From assembly GCA_002702065.1 (NCBI GenBank), contig NZXX01000009.1, positions 62,001 through 126,000 on the forward strand: 64,000 bases of DNA. The letters run 5' to 3'. The notes beneath the pieces were generated by a model. That model did not search any database, was not told the DNA's origin, and saw only the letters and a program-made list of their open reading frames with translations. Within the stretch, counting starts at the first letter, position 1. Each line of letters begins with the position of its first letter. The position numbers were made by a program, and so were the translations under genes. This DNA is from Anaerolineaceae bacterium. Its GTDB lineage: Bacteria; Chloroflexota; Anaerolineae; Aggregatilineales; Phototrophicaceae. Below, piece after piece: positions 18,744 to 27,869 of this stretch.

Positions 18744-19748
18744 ATGACAACGCATCACTGGCCGGTTTTCGGGCATGATTGGGCAGTGGCCCAACTGCGA
18801 AAAAGTATGGACTTCGGGCGCGTGCGACATGCCTACCTGATCACGGGCACGGACAATATCGGCAAAAACACACTGGCGCATTCGTTTGCGATGGCGCTCA
18901 ACTGCACCCATCCGGATGCCGCCAACCGCCCCTGTATGGAATGCCGGGCCTGCCGCCTCGTGCTCAGCGGCAATCACCCGGACCTGCTGTATTCCGAGCA
19001 GGACGCGAACACCGGGGCGCTCAAAATCGACGCCATCCGTACCGTCATGCGCGGGTTGTCGATGAAACCGTTTGAAGCCCGCCATCGCATCGCCATCATG
19101 GAACATTTCGACGAAGCCCAGCCCCGCGCGCAGGATGCACTGCTCAAAACGCTGGAAGAACCACCGCCCTCCGCGCTGCTCATTCTGACCGCCACCCGGG
19201 TCGAGGCGCTGCTGCAAACCATCCTCAGCCGCAGCCAGATCATTAACCTGCGTCCGATACCACTGACGACTATCCGCGACGTACTGGTGCAGCATTATGG
19301 CACCGATGCCGATCATGCCGAACTGCTGGCCCGCCTGAGTGGGGGCCGCATTGGCTGGGCGATTGACGCGTCGCAGAATGCAGCGCTGCTGGAAGAACGG
19401 GAACGGGCGCTCGAAGCGCTGGAAACCTGCATCGAAATGAACCGCGCCGGTCGCTTTGATATGGCGCAGGAACTGGGCAAGGACAAATTGCGGCTGGGGC
19501 CGCTGCTGGAATTGTGGCAAACCTACTGGCGCGACCTGCTGCTGCTCACACGCGGCAGCCATGTCCCCCCCGCCAACAGCGACCACCTCATCAGCTTGCA
19601 GCAGTTGGCGATCCGGCTGACCCCCGACGAAGTGGTCGAAGCGCTGCGGGCAACCCGCACCCTGATCAATACGCTGCAATACAACGTCAACCTGCGGCTG
19701 GCGGTCGAGGTCATGCTGCTGGACTACCCCGGTTTGCGCCGAGAATAA
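18744..19748 (+). CDS. holB: DNA polymerase III clamp-loader subunit delta'
   Basis: 334 residues. The AAA+ N-terminus carries a Walker A-like GTDNIGKNT (35-43) and a four-cysteine zinc site (C54, C64, C67, C70, in CMECRACRLVLSGNHPD). DALLKTLEEPPP and the SRSQ segment (in place of SRC) are typical of delta'. The P-loop departs from the consensus, as expected because delta' does not hydrolyse ATP. It stabilises the clamp loader that puts the beta clamp on DNA. DUF1684 starts immediately downstream. Confidence 0.92.
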   Translation: MTTHHWPVFGHDWAVAQLRKSMDFGRVRHAYLITGTDNIGKNTLAHSFAMALNCTHPDAANRPCMECRACRLVLSGNHPDLLYSEQDANTGALKIDAIRTVMRGLSMKPFEARHRIAIMEHFDEAQPRAQDALLKTLEEPPPSALLILTATRVEALLQTILSRSQIINLRPIPLTTIRDVLVQHYGTDADHAELLARLSGGRIGWAIDASQNAALLEERERALEALETCIEMNRAGRFDMAQELGKDKLRLGPLLELWQTYWRDLLLLTRGSHVPPANSDHLISLQQLAIRLTPDEVVEALRATRTLINTLQYNVNLRLAVEVMLLDYPGLRRE

Positions 19749-19749
19749 G

Positions 19750-20379
19750 ATGCTGGATTTACTCGATTACCGGCGGCGGGTGTCTGAACTGTATGCAACC
19801 GTGCGGCAGGCGAATGGTGATCAGGCCGCGTGGCAGACATGGCGACAGGTGCGTGACGACCTGTTCCAGAATCACCCGCAGTCCGCGCTGGATGACACCC
19901 AGCGGCAGACGTTTGAGGGACTGCCTTATTTCGATTATGACGCGGCCTTCCGGGTGGTCGTCCCGGTTGATTATGCTGTGGAATCATTCACTCATCAGGG
20001 GGAGATCGGTGCGGACGGGCATCTGGCCTACACCCGTTTCGCACAGGTGACCTTTACCGTACCCACTGGCACTGGCACCCTCAGCCTGTTCTGGATCAAC
20101 GGCTATGGCGGCGGGGTGTTTATCCCTTTCCGCGATGCCACCAACAGCACGACCACTTATGGTGCCGGACGCTACCTTTACGACACCATCAAAGGCGCGG
20201 ATCTGGGCGCGAGTAGCGACGAAATCATCCTGGATTTCAACTACGCCTACCATCCTTCCTGCGCCTATCACCCGCGCTGGGTCTGCCCGCTGGCACCACC
20301 AGAAAACCGGCTCAGTATTCCTATTCCAGTGGGCGAACGCCTGACCGCCGAATCAGCATCAGACACCATCACCAGGTAA
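19750..20379 (+). CDS. DUF1684 protein
   Basis: 209 residues matching DUF1684: a YFDYDAAFRV opening, FIPFRDATNSTTTYGAGRYL, then LDFNYAYHPSCAYHPRWVCPLAPPEN. The conserved Cys, Asn and Tyr pattern of the family is intact. No signal peptide is visible. The family has no assigned activity. The start codon is one base after the holB stop, so the two are cotranscribed. Its last 11 bases overlap the convergent sulfatase gene. Confidence 0.88.
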   Translation: MLDLLDYRRRVSELYATVRQANGDQAAWQTWRQVRDDLFQNHPQSALDDTQRQTFEGLPYFDYDAAFRVVVPVDYAVESFTHQGEIGADGHLAYTRFAQVTFTVPTGTGTLSLFWINGYGGGVFIPFRDATNSTTTYGAGRYLYDTIKGADLGASSDEIILDFNYAYHPSCAYHPRWVCPLAPPENRLSIPIPVGERLTAESASDTITR

Positions 20380-21703
20380 ACGGCACCGTCCCGGTTTCGT
20401 CGAGGGGATAGCCCCAGCGGTTGATGTAGGTCATCCCATCCAGAAATTCATCATCGAGTTCCGCCAGCAACTGCTGAAGCCGCTGTTCCAGCGCCGCCCG
20501 GATGTCGGCATAAGCCGGGTCATCGACGCGGTTGCTCATCTGAAAAGGGTCGTTCTGGTTGTCGTAAAGCTGCCAGGGGCCATCGAGCGTGCGCGTGTAG
20601 GTGTAGCGAGGGGTGCGCACGCCGCGATATTCCCGGCCTCCATTTGCCTGCGCCCATTCCCCAAAAGGATGAAAGCAGGCGAGCAAAGCCGCCCCACCAG
20701 AAGGGTCGCCACCCCCGGTCAGCACGGGCGAAAAATCACGCCCCTGAACGGTCGATGGCACCGGCAGGCCACACAGACCGAGCAGCGTCGGCATGATGTC
20801 GTGCGCGTTGATCATGGCGTCTACCTGCTGGCCGTGACGCTGCGGTGTCCGCACCAGAAAAGGCACCCGAATCGATTCTTCCCACGGGCGCTGTTTCCGT
20901 TCATTCCCCTGCGAACCCAGCATATCGCCATGATCTGAAGCAAATACCACAATCGTATGATCGGCCTTGCCAGATTCGTCAATCGTGCGCAGGATGCGCC
21001 CAACGGCATCGTCAATGGCCGAGCAGTGTGCGTAATAACCAGCGATCCATTTCCGCGCCGTGTCGGCCATATCCGGCGGCACATTTGGGCGCAGTTCAAT
21101 CTCGTCGGCATCATACATCGCCTGATATTCGTCGGGTGCGGTCTCATACGGGTTATGTGGCGGGCCCCACGACAGCACCAGCAGGAAGGGCTTTTCGTCA
21201 TCATGCTGCCGGATGTACGCCTCGGCATCGGTGGTCTGCGCGAAGACATCGTAGCCATCCCACAAACGCTTCTCGGCAGAATCCCCGGCGTAATAAGCAG
21301 AGTGGTTGTAATCGTGCGTACATTCCAGCGCCTTGAAATAGTCGAAACCCAGACGCCGTTCTGGAGGAATATAGTTGGACCGGCCACGGCCATCGACATG
21401 CCACTTGCCAATATAGGCCGTATCATAGCCGCCCTGTTTGAACGCGTCGCCCAGGCCGATGGCGTCGCTGCCAATGGGCACATCGTTGACAATGATGCCG
21501 TGTGTGAGCGGATACTGTCCGGTCAAAAAGCTGCCACGCCAGGGGCAACAAACCGGCCAGCCAGCGATAGCGTGAGTAAAGTTGGTACTTTCAGCTGCAA
21601 ACTGATCAATATTGGGGGTGCGGACCTGATGGTTGCCTGCATAGCCAAGAGCCTGCACACGCCACTGGTCCGTCAGTAAGAAGACAATATTCGGTTTTTC
21701 CAT
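20369..21703 (-). CDS. Sulfatase (formylglycine-dependent arylsulfatase family)
   Basis: The start at 21703 (MEKPNIVFLLTDQWR) fits the family opening; an in-frame ATG at 21733 would add ten residues. The active-site motif is C-C-P-W-R at 52-56 followed by GSFLTG, so Cys52 should be converted to formylglycine. DNFxx-type metal residues appear as LTDQ near 11 and ASDHGDMLGSQG in the second half. No signal peptide is seen, so it is probably cytosolic. The substrate could be a sulfate or phosphonate ester. The gene needs a formylglycine-generating enzyme or anSME, not present in this window. Confidence 0.9.
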   Translation of the reverse strand: MEKPNIVFLLTDQWRVQALGYAGNHQVRTPNIDQFAAESTNFTHAIAGWPVCCPWRGSFLTGQYPLTHGIIVNDVPIGSDAIGLGDAFKQGGYDTAYIGKWHVDGRGRSNYIPPERRLGFDYFKALECTHDYNHSAYYAGDSAEKRLWDGYDVFAQTTDAEAYIRQHDDEKPFLLVLSWGPPHNPYETAPDEYQAMYDADEIELRPNVPPDMADTARKWIAGYYAHCSAIDDAVGRILRTIDESGKADHTIVVFASDHGDMLGSQGNERKQRPWEESIRVPFLVRTPQRHGQQVDAMINAHDIMPTLLGLCGLPVPSTVQGRDFSPVLTGGGDPSGGAALLACFHPFGEWAQANGGREYRGVRTPRYTYTRTLDGPWQLYDNQNDPFQMSNRVDDPAYADIRAALEQRLQQLLAELDDEFLDGMTYINRWGYPLDETGTVPFTW

Positions 21704-21774
21704 GAAGGTCTGCTCTTTAAATCCGTCGATCATCAGCGGCTACTATGACCGCGAACGCCTGCCCTGTCAACGGA

Positions 21775-23223
21775 TTAGCCGCCTGCGACGCCAATCGCCC
21801 GCGTACCGGTAAAGAAGCGGAATGTCTCGATGACACCGGCTTCACCCAGGCCGTTTCCGCCCCAGCCACTGCGCGGCGCCTGTGGGTGCAAACCAAACAA
21901 ACTCACGCCGTTGATCGCTATACTGGCGACTTCGATCTCGCGGGCAAGGTTGCGCGCCTGGTCTTCATCGCCGCTGTAGATATAGGCGATGGAACCCCGA
22001 TTGGGCTGGTTGGCGAGTTCAACCGCTTCGGCAGCATCCCTAAACATATGCACCGGCACAACTGGCCCGAGGATGAGGTTGCGTGTGTCATCCGGCTGGC
22101 AGTTGGTCACCAGCGTCGGCTCGAGAAAATAACCGGGCAGGTCCGGCATTTTACTGTTGACATGCATCACACCGCCCTGCACCAGCAATTCATCGCGCAC
22201 ACGTTGAATATCCTGAAAATGCCCCAAATGGATAAGCGGCCCCATATCGCTTTCCGGCGACAGCGAGTCGCCAATCGTCACCGATTCGAGGCGTTCCAGC
22301 ACGCGGCTGAGCAACCCGTGATACAGGCTGCGATGCACCAGCAAGCGGCTTAAACCGCGGTTCCACTGGCCGTTCAGTGCCGTCAGCGCCGTTACAACCC
22401 CTTCAGCGGCCAGATCAAGGTCGGCATCTTGCAGCACCAGCATAGGGTTCGCGCCATACAGCTCCAGCTGAACCGGTTTAAGATCGACCGCGCAGGCCTG
22501 GGCGACCGCTTGCCCACCGACCACGCCGCCAGAGAAGGACACGACCTTGCAGCGCGGGTCCTGCACCAGGTAGGCACCCACATCCGCCCCGCCATGCACC
22601 AGTTGAAAAACCCCGGCTGGCAGATCTGACCCTGTAATGACTTCTGCCAGAATACCCGCCGCATGCGGTGACCATTCCGACGCCTTGAGGATGACGGGGC
22701 AGCCCGCAGCCAGCGCACTGGCAACCTTGTGCGCAGCCGATACCGCCGACGCGCTCCAGGGGGTCAGCAGCACTGCCGGTCCCCAGGGCGGACGCTGGAC
22801 ATCGACTTTGGCGGACAGGGACAACGACTTGCCACCCTGCCGGGCCTGCCGGGCTGCCTGACGAAACTCCATTGGAATCAGCCGCGCCAGCGCACGTGTC
22901 TGCCGGATGACAATACCGGTCGTCAATGCTTCGACAACAGCTATGTCTTCCAGCCGTTTTTCCAGTTCATCGGCTATCTGCTCCAACCGGTCGGCGCGTT
23001 CATCGGCGGCAATCGTACGCCACACACCGGTACGATGCACCCGTTCGGCAGCGGCCAACGCATTATCGAGGAAGTTTTCTGCTGTCGCCCGCTGCTGTTG
23101 CAAGGGTTCATGGGTATTGGGGTTGCTGATCGAGGCGTGCAGTTTGACCATAGGCGTCAGCGTTTGGCCGTCGATATAATCGACCTGGGGGTCAAGGTGG
23201 AGGCTGTTGACGTCGCGGATCAT
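21775..23223 (-). CDS. Aldehyde dehydrogenase homologue lacking the catalytic cysteine
   Basis: 482 residues of the ALDH superfamily. The NAD site region is present (TPWSASAVSAAHKVASALAAG, then VILKASEWSP with Lys180), and the general-base Glu254 in LELYGANP is kept. At the position of the catalytic Cys302 the sequence reads GQWNRGLSR, with Asn288 instead of Cys; the codons were checked by reading the reverse complement at 22350-22375. Without that cysteine it should not oxidise aldehydes. It may bind a nucleotide, act as a reductase or lyase variant, or have a structural role. GGAG lies eight bases before the start. Confidence 0.87.
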   Translation of the reverse strand: MIRDVNSLHLDPQVDYIDGQTLTPMVKLHASISNPNTHEPLQQQRATAENFLDNALAAAERVHRTGVWRTIAADERADRLEQIADELEKRLEDIAVVEALTTGIVIRQTRALARLIPMEFRQAARQARQGGKSLSLSAKVDVQRPPWGPAVLLTPWSASAVSAAHKVASALAAGCPVILKASEWSPHAAGILAEVITGSDLPAGVFQLVHGGADVGAYLVQDPRCKVVSFSGGVVGGQAVAQACAVDLKPVQLELYGANPMLVLQDADLDLAAEGVVTALTALNGQWNRGLSRLLVHRSLYHGLLSRVLERLESVTIGDSLSPESDMGPLIHLGHFQDIQRVRDELLVQGGVMHVNSKMPDLPGYFLEPTLVTNCQPDDTRNLILGPVVPVHMFRDAAEAVELANQPNRGSIAYIYSGDEDQARNLAREIEVASIAINGVSLFGLHPQAPRSGWGGNGLGEAGVIETFRFFTGTRAIGVAGG

Positions 23224-23764
23224 GATCCCGCTCCTATGCTACCGTTCTGGCACACTTCAGCACTTGAACCGGTCTTACACCGTCATTTGTATTGCAAATT
23301 CGTTATAAAGCACAAACCTTGTCTGGAGCTTGCACACATTGTCACAATTTACGACAAATGAACGGTCCATCTACTGGAGGAAGAGCGTTGCAGTTGTTAC
23401 ACCAACATCATTATTGTCAATGTCGCAACCGGTAAATAAACTGCTGAAGGCTTTCCACACTACAAAGGTCCAACGCTTATAATTATGGACGATTGATACC
23501 CTTCAGATCAACTGACTTTTACGGCTTTTTTATATATCTCGCAGCAAACAGCAAATCTGCACTGCACACGATGCCTTTCATCGTAATTCTTTCGTTTACA
23601 GTCGATAGCCAAAGCCTGTTTCGCCGCCTGCATCCGACAGACTAAAACGAATTATGAGGTGTCAATAAGGTAAATACCGATCAAAAGGATTTACCAGCAG
23701 TTGCATGCGCTTGCTGCGACTGTCTACACGCCGGACTACCGCCCATCAGCTAACGACTGTTGGT
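23224..23764. other. 541-base gap without a recognised gene
   Basis: It lies upstream of the ALDH-like gene and downstream of pncC. I found no convincing coding frame, tRNA or strong hairpin. The middle (about 23400-23560) is AT-richer, with TATAATTATGG near 23479, so it could hold the promoter of the ALDH-like gene or a small untranslated RNA, but nothing firm can be claimed. Confidence 0.4.
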
Positions 23765-24250
23765 TTAGGATTGAGTCAAAGTATCCAGGACAAGCTGCAA
23801 GGCAGCATCTGCGCTGGCGCTTTTGACGGCCTCGCGGTCGCCATCCCAGATATGGCGCTGCACCATGACCTCATCATCTGGCCCGGCCAACCCAATATAG
23901 GTCAGACCCACGGGTTTCTCGGTCGTGCCGCCGCCTGGGCCGGCAATCCCGGTAATGCTCACAGCTATGTCTGCCTTCAGAATCTGGCGTGCGCCCACGG
24001 CCATTTCCTGTGCTGTCTGCTCGCTGACTGCGCCATAGGCCAGCAGCGTACCCTGCTTCACCCGCAACAGCGCCTGTTTGATAGCGTTGGAGTAGGCGAC
24101 AATGCCCCCCAGGACATACGTCGAGCTGCCCGGAATGTTAGTCAGGCGGTGCAGCACCAACCCACCCGTACACGATTCTGCGGTTCCGATTGTCCAGCCC
24201 TTGTCGCGCAAGGCCGCGCCGACCTGCGCTTCGAGTGTCTGTTCTGCCAT
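23765..24250 (-). CDS. pncC: Nicotinamide-nucleotide amidase (CinA C-terminal domain)
   Basis: 161 residues forming only the CinA C-terminal domain. AESCTGGL near residue 23 contains the catalytic Ser, and ITGIAGPGGGTTEKPVGL is the second hallmark. PncC removes the amide from NMN to give nicotinic acid mononucleotide in NAD recycling. Many bacteria fuse this domain to a CinA N-terminal part; here it stands alone, as in E. coli YgaD. It appears monocistronic. Confidence 0.95.
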   Translation of the reverse strand: MAEQTLEAQVGAALRDKGWTIGTAESCTGGLVLHRLTNIPGSSTYVLGGIVAYSNAIKQALLRVKQGTLLAYGAVSEQTAQEMAVGARQILKADIAVSITGIAGPGGGTTEKPVGLTYIGLAGPDDEVMVQRHIWDGDREAVKSASADAALQLVLDTLTQS

Positions 24251-24365
24251 GCTGTCCCCTTCTGATGGTGTGATAAAGGATACGTCGAAATTCGTCTGAT
24301 CAGTTTCGTGCTATTCTGTGCTGTTGCCGTTATAATGTGGGATAGCGGCTGATCTGTTTGGGATA

Positions 24366-25346
24366 ATGAGGGATAATTCCGCCGCGATGGGCTTCTGGGG
24401 CTGGCGTCCACTGATGAGTACCCTGTTTATCTGTGTATGGGTAACAGGCTGTAATCTTACCAGTTATTCAGCGCCAATGGCATCCCCCACTCAGTTACCC
24501 CAGATCACCCTGACCCTGCGCCTTCGAGAAACGCGCGCACCAACACCTACCCCGACACCACCAGCGACCACCACCGTTCAGCCGGAAGCATCTGCTCACA
24601 CATCCGGTGAAAAGTATGTTGTGCGTCCCGGCGACACCCTGCTCGGCATCGCCATTGACCTTGGCCTGAACACTGCCGATCTGCAAGCGGCTAATCCGGA
24701 ACTTGACCCGCTGGCGTTACAGGTGGGCCAGGCGATAAACGTCCCACCGGCTGCGCTGCCTGTGGCCTCGGCCCCCACATTGATGCCACTGGAGGTTGCG
24801 CCGCCGACCTGTCTCGATCTGGTCACTGACCGGCTGTTGTGTCTGGGGCAGGTCACCAATTCGCTGGATCAGGCCGTCACCGGGGTGCGGGTTCAGGTTA
24901 ACCTGACCAACATAGATGGGCAGTCCATCGCAGAGACGACTGCCGGGGTGGAACAGGTCATTATTCCACCCGGCCAGAGCGCCCCCTACAGCGCCATGTT
25001 TGACCTGGCAGAAGCCACAGAAGCCAACGCCGTGCTGCTGGTTGCCGCCCCCGCCTCCACCAGCAATCTACTGCCGCTGGATGTCGTCAACGATCAGGGC
25101 CGGCAAAATGGCAGGCGTTATGCTGTGACCGCCACCATTGTCAACAACACCCTGGTTGCCGTTACACCGCCCCGTATCGTGCTGACCTTATATGATACGG
25201 ACCAGCAGGTCACCGGCTATCGGGTCGTACAGTTTGCCCGTGGGCTGGAACCCGGTGACAGTGAGACGATTGAGATCGAAGCGGTGGCACAAACCGGCGA
25301 CGGCGAACTCAGCCATCAACTGTATGTCGAAGCATCCCCGCTATGA
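24366..25346 (+). CDS. LysM-domain lipoprotein
   Basis: 326 residues. The N-terminus has a hydrophobic segment ending in VTGC, a plausible lipobox. A Thr/Pro-rich linker follows, then a LysM domain at about 83-127 (YVVRPGDTLLGIAIDLGLN, ending AINVPP). The rest has two FxLYD-like beta domains (LGQVTNSLDQAV... and ATIVNNTLVAV...). LysM binds peptidoglycan or chitin-like glycans, so the protein probably sits on the outer face of the membrane. The start may be 24366 or 24387. It overlaps convergent pyrH by six bases. Confidence 0.82.
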   Translation: MRDNSAAMGFWGWRPLMSTLFICVWVTGCNLTSYSAPMASPTQLPQITLTLRLRETRAPTPTPTPPATTTVQPEASAHTSGEKYVVRPGDTLLGIAIDLGLNTADLQAANPELDPLALQVGQAINVPPAALPVASAPTLMPLEVAPPTCLDLVTDRLLCLGQVTNSLDQAVTGVRVQVNLTNIDGQSIAETTAGVEQVIIPPGQSAPYSAMFDLAEATEANAVLLVAAPASTSNLLPLDVVNDQGRQNGRRYAVTATIVNNTLVAVTPPRIVLTLYDTDQQVTGYRVVQFARGLEPGDSETIEIEAVAQTGDGELSHQLYVEASPL

Positions 25347-26063
25347 GATGAGCGTACCGACGCCGGATTCACCCTGCACGGCGCGCAGCAGGTCATCATC
25401 GTTCCAGAAATCGAGCACCAGAATAGGCATCTGATTTTCTTCGCACAGGGTAAACGCAGTCATGTCCATCACCTGCAATTTATCCTTCAGCACCTGCTGG
25501 TACGTCAGCTTGTCATAGCGTTGGGCTGTCGGGTCTTTCTTCGGGTCCGCGGTATAAACGCCGTTGACTTTGGTTGCCTTGATCACAATGTCGGCTTTGA
25601 TTTCGGAGGCACGCAGCGCAGCAGCCGTATCGGTGGTGAAGTAGGGCGTGCCCAGGCCGCCGGTAATAATGACGACACGACCTTTTTCCAGATGGCGGAT
25701 GGCACGTAGGCGAATATACGGCTCGGCAACAGCGTTCATCTGTACGGCAGTCTGCACACGGGTAACAACCCCCGCCCGTTCCAGCGCGTCCTGCAAGGCC
25801 AGCCCGTTCATGACCGTGCCAATCATGCCGATATGATGCGACGTTGGCTCGTCCATCCCCCGCGCCGCGCCGGCTGCGCCACGCCACAGATTGCCACCAC
25901 CGATCACTACGGCAGTCTGCACCCCCAGGTCATGAATCTGTTTGATCTTGCGGGCAATCTTCTCGGCTTCTTCCGGGTCTATGCCCATGCCTGCTGGCCC
26001 GCCTAATGCTTCGCCACTAAGTTTGAGGATGATACGCTTATATATTGGATTGGTTGTGTCCAT
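25341..26063 (-). CDS. pyrH: UMP kinase
   Basis: 240 residues, normal for bacterial UMP kinase. It starts with YKRIILKLSGEAL, has the GGGNLWRG phosphate-binding loop, the SHHIGMIGTVMN segment, and a late VMDMTAFTLCEEN. It makes UDP from UMP in pyrimidine synthesis. It follows rpsB-tsf, the classic order, but frr does not follow: the next gene converges from the other side. A terminator hairpin before its start suggests expression by read-through or from a weak promoter. Confidence 0.97.
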   Translation of the reverse strand: MDTTNPIYKRIILKLSGEALGGPAGMGIDPEEAEKIARKIKQIHDLGVQTAVVIGGGNLWRGAAGAARGMDEPTSHHIGMIGTVMNGLALQDALERAGVVTRVQTAVQMNAVAEPYIRLRAIRHLEKGRVVIITGGLGTPYFTTDTAAALRASEIKADIVIKATKVNGVYTADPKKDPTAQRYDKLTYQQVLKDKLQVMDMTAFTLCEENQMPILVLDFWNDDDLLRAVQGESGVGTLIS

Positions 26064-26113
26064 TTGATGATCCTCTTGTTTCTAGACAAAGTGATGTGTT
26101 GCCCGGCTGTGGG

Positions 26114-26148
26114 CAAAAAAAGAGGGATTAGCAAATGCCAATCCCTCT
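26114..26148 (-). terminator. Rho-independent terminator between tsf and pyrH
   Basis: On the minus strand AGAGGGATT (26148-26140) pairs with AATCCCTCT (26129-26121), with an inner GC/GC pair and a short loop, followed by seven T residues (26120-26114). This is the strongest terminator-like structure in the window and it lies inside what is usually a single operon. Confidence 0.8.
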
Positions 26149-26197
26149 GAATCATGCGTGATCAGTAAGTCGCCGAAATCGCCAGATCGGGACGCGA

Positions 26198-26833
26198 TCA
26201 GGCATCGTCGCTGCCGCCATCCTCACCGAGTGCGTACCGTGCAAAGCGGCGGATTTCGCAGCTTTCGCCGACCTTGGCCACCACTTCGGACAGGGCTTCG
26301 CTGACCGTCTTGGAGTCGTCGAGCAGGAATTCCTGCTCCATCAAGACCAGCTCCTCGAAGAATTTGTCCATGCGGCCTTCGATAATCTTCTGAAGGATGT
26401 CATCCGGCTTGCTGGCGTTCTTCGGGTCTTCCTTCAGGATGCGCAGTTGCAGGCTGCGTTCCGCGCTGATGACCGCTTCCGGCACATCTTCGCGCCGGAC
26501 ATATTCCGGAGCCATGTTGGCGATATGCAGCGCGACATTGCGCGAGAATTCCTGAAACGGTTCCGAATTCGCCACAAAGTCCGTTTCGCAGTTCACCTCA
26601 ACCATCACGCCAAGGCGCTGGTTAAAGTGCTGGTAGGTCTGGATAACCCCTTCATTCATGGTACGGCCAGCGCCAAGCTTCTTGGCAGCCTTCGCCAGCC
26701 CTTTTTCGCGCAGGTATTCGACAGCCTTGTCGAAATCGCCGCCATTGGCTTCCAGCGCCTTCTTACAATCCAGCGGACCGGCACCAGTCGCGGCCCGCAA
26801 GTCCTTTACCATTTGTGCAGTAATTTCTGCCAT
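26198..26833 (-). CDS. tsf: Elongation factor Ts (short form)
   Basis: 211 residues, close to the short Thermus-type EF-Ts and well below the 283 of E. coli. The N-terminal UBA-like helices are typical (VKDLRAATGAGPLDCKKAL), followed by EKGLAKAAKK and the nucleotide-exchange motif CETDFVAN. EF-Ts releases GDP from EF-Tu. It starts five bases after the rpsB stop and ends before a strong terminator. Confidence 0.97.
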   Translation of the reverse strand: MAEITAQMVKDLRAATGAGPLDCKKALEANGGDFDKAVEYLREKGLAKAAKKLGAGRTMNEGVIQTYQHFNQRLGVMVEVNCETDFVANSEPFQEFSRNVALHIANMAPEYVRREDVPEAVISAERSLQLRILKEDPKNASKPDDILQKIIEGRMDKFFEELVLMEQEFLLDDSKTVSEALSEVVAKVGESCEIRRFARYALGEDGGSDDA

Positions 26834-26838
26834 ACGGT

Positions 26839-27702
26839 TTAGTCCTCGCTATCCTCGTCTTCGTCTTCGTCAAACAAACGCGAGTCGCGCAGTTTCGCCA
26901 GGGTTGCTTCACCCAGATACTGCTCGTCGTCTTCTTCCTCGTCTCCGTCGTAGTCGTCGTAAGCGGAGTAATCCGGCGTGGATTCATCATCATCGCCACC
27001 TTCCTGATCCGCTTTACGAGCAGCCTGACCTTCGAGAACCGCGTCCGCAAAAGCAGCAACGATCAGTTTGATCGCGCGCACAGCATCGTCATTGGCCGGG
27101 ACGATATAATCAATGTCATCGGGATTACTGTTGGTATCGGCCAGCGCGATCAGCGGGATATTGAGGGTGTTGGCTTCGTTCACCGCGGTCGATTCGCGCA
27201 CGGTGTCGACCACCAGCAGCATATCGGGCAGGCGGCGCATATCGCGGATACCGCCCAGACGCAGCTGCAATTTCTCGATCTTGCGCTGCATGATCAGCGC
27301 TTCTTTTTTAGTCAGCAGTTCGAACTCACCCGCATCGCGGCGGCGTTCTAGCTTCTTGAGCGTATCAATCCGGTCGCGGATGGTGCGCCAGTTGGTGAGC
27401 GTACCGCCCAGCCAGCGATGATTGACATAGGGCATCCGGCAGCGTTCGGCCTCACGACGGATCGATTCCTGCGCCTGACGCTTGGTGCCGACAAACAGCA
27501 GGCTCCCACCATCGGCCACCATCTGGCTGACCATATCATGGTACTGGTTCAGATTCTGAATGGTTTGCTGAAGGTCAATGATGTGGATGCCATTGCGTTC
27601 GGCGAAGATATAGGGCTTCATCTTGGGGTTCCACTTCTGGGTGCGATGCCCGAAGTGTACGCCTGTTTCGAGAAGCGCCTTCATGCTAACTGACGAAGGC
27701 AT
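26839..27702 (-). CDS. rpsB: Small-subunit ribosomal protein uS2 with acidic C-terminal tail
   Basis: 287 residues from an ATG at 27702 with AGGAG seven bases upstream; an in-frame ATG at 27747 is less likely. The core is standard: LLETGVHFGHRTQKWNPKM, FVGTKRQAQE, NHRWLGGTLTNW, and IPLIALADTNSNPDDIDY. The C-terminus carries a tail of about 56 residues (232-287), half of them Asp or Glu, which is not part of the uS2 fold. The gene heads rpsB-tsf under a good promoter with a leader of about 130 bases. Confidence 0.96.
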   Translation of the reverse strand: MPSSVSMKALLETGVHFGHRTQKWNPKMKPYIFAERNGIHIIDLQQTIQNLNQYHDMVSQMVADGGSLLFVGTKRQAQESIRREAERCRMPYVNHRWLGGTLTNWRTIRDRIDTLKKLERRRDAGEFELLTKKEALIMQRKIEKLQLRLGGIRDMRRLPDMLLVVDTVRESTAVNEANTLNIPLIALADTNSNPDDIDYIVPANDDAVRAIKLIVAAFADAVLEGQAARKADQEGGDDDESTPDYSAYDDYDGDEEEDDEQYLGEATLAKLRDSRLFDEDEDEDSED

Positions 27703-27782
27703 AAGGTTACTCCTGTTCCATTGTGTTTGAGCGATCATGCCCTTCATCCTGCGGCGGAATCTCGCTTTTGAAAGGGAGACAA

Positions 27783-27806
27783 CACCTGCCGTAGTCCAGG
27801 CATGTG
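27783..27806 (-). promoter_or_regulatory. Stem-loop in the rpsB leader
   Basis: Read on the minus strand, CAC-a-TGCC and GGCA-g-GTG pair (seven base pairs with one mismatch) around an 8-base loop, between the promoter and the rpsB ribosome site. It could be a site for feedback by uS2, but it does not match a leader motif I know. Confidence 0.35.
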
Positions 27807-27840
27807 ATATTTGTCCGGCTTCTTTTACCGGGCCGCGCGC

Positions 27841-27869
27841 ATTGTAGCATACGGGTTTGCACGCGACAA
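27841..27869 (-). promoter_or_regulatory. Sigma-70-type promoter of rpsB-tsf
   Basis: On the minus strand TTGTCG (27869-27864), a 17-base spacer and TACAAT (27846-27841) give a good match to the sigma-70 consensus. Transcription would start about 130 bases before rpsB. Confidence 0.7.

Noticed and set aside
20369..21703. Alkaline phosphatase or phosphonoacetate hydrolase instead of a sulfatase
   Set aside because: The CCPWRGSFLTG motif is specific to formylglycine sulfatases, although phosphonate monoester hydrolases share it, so only that alternative is kept open.
23224..23764. A missed gene in the 541-base gap upstream of the ALDH-like gene
   Set aside because: No frame on either strand has plausible codon use, ribosome site and length together.
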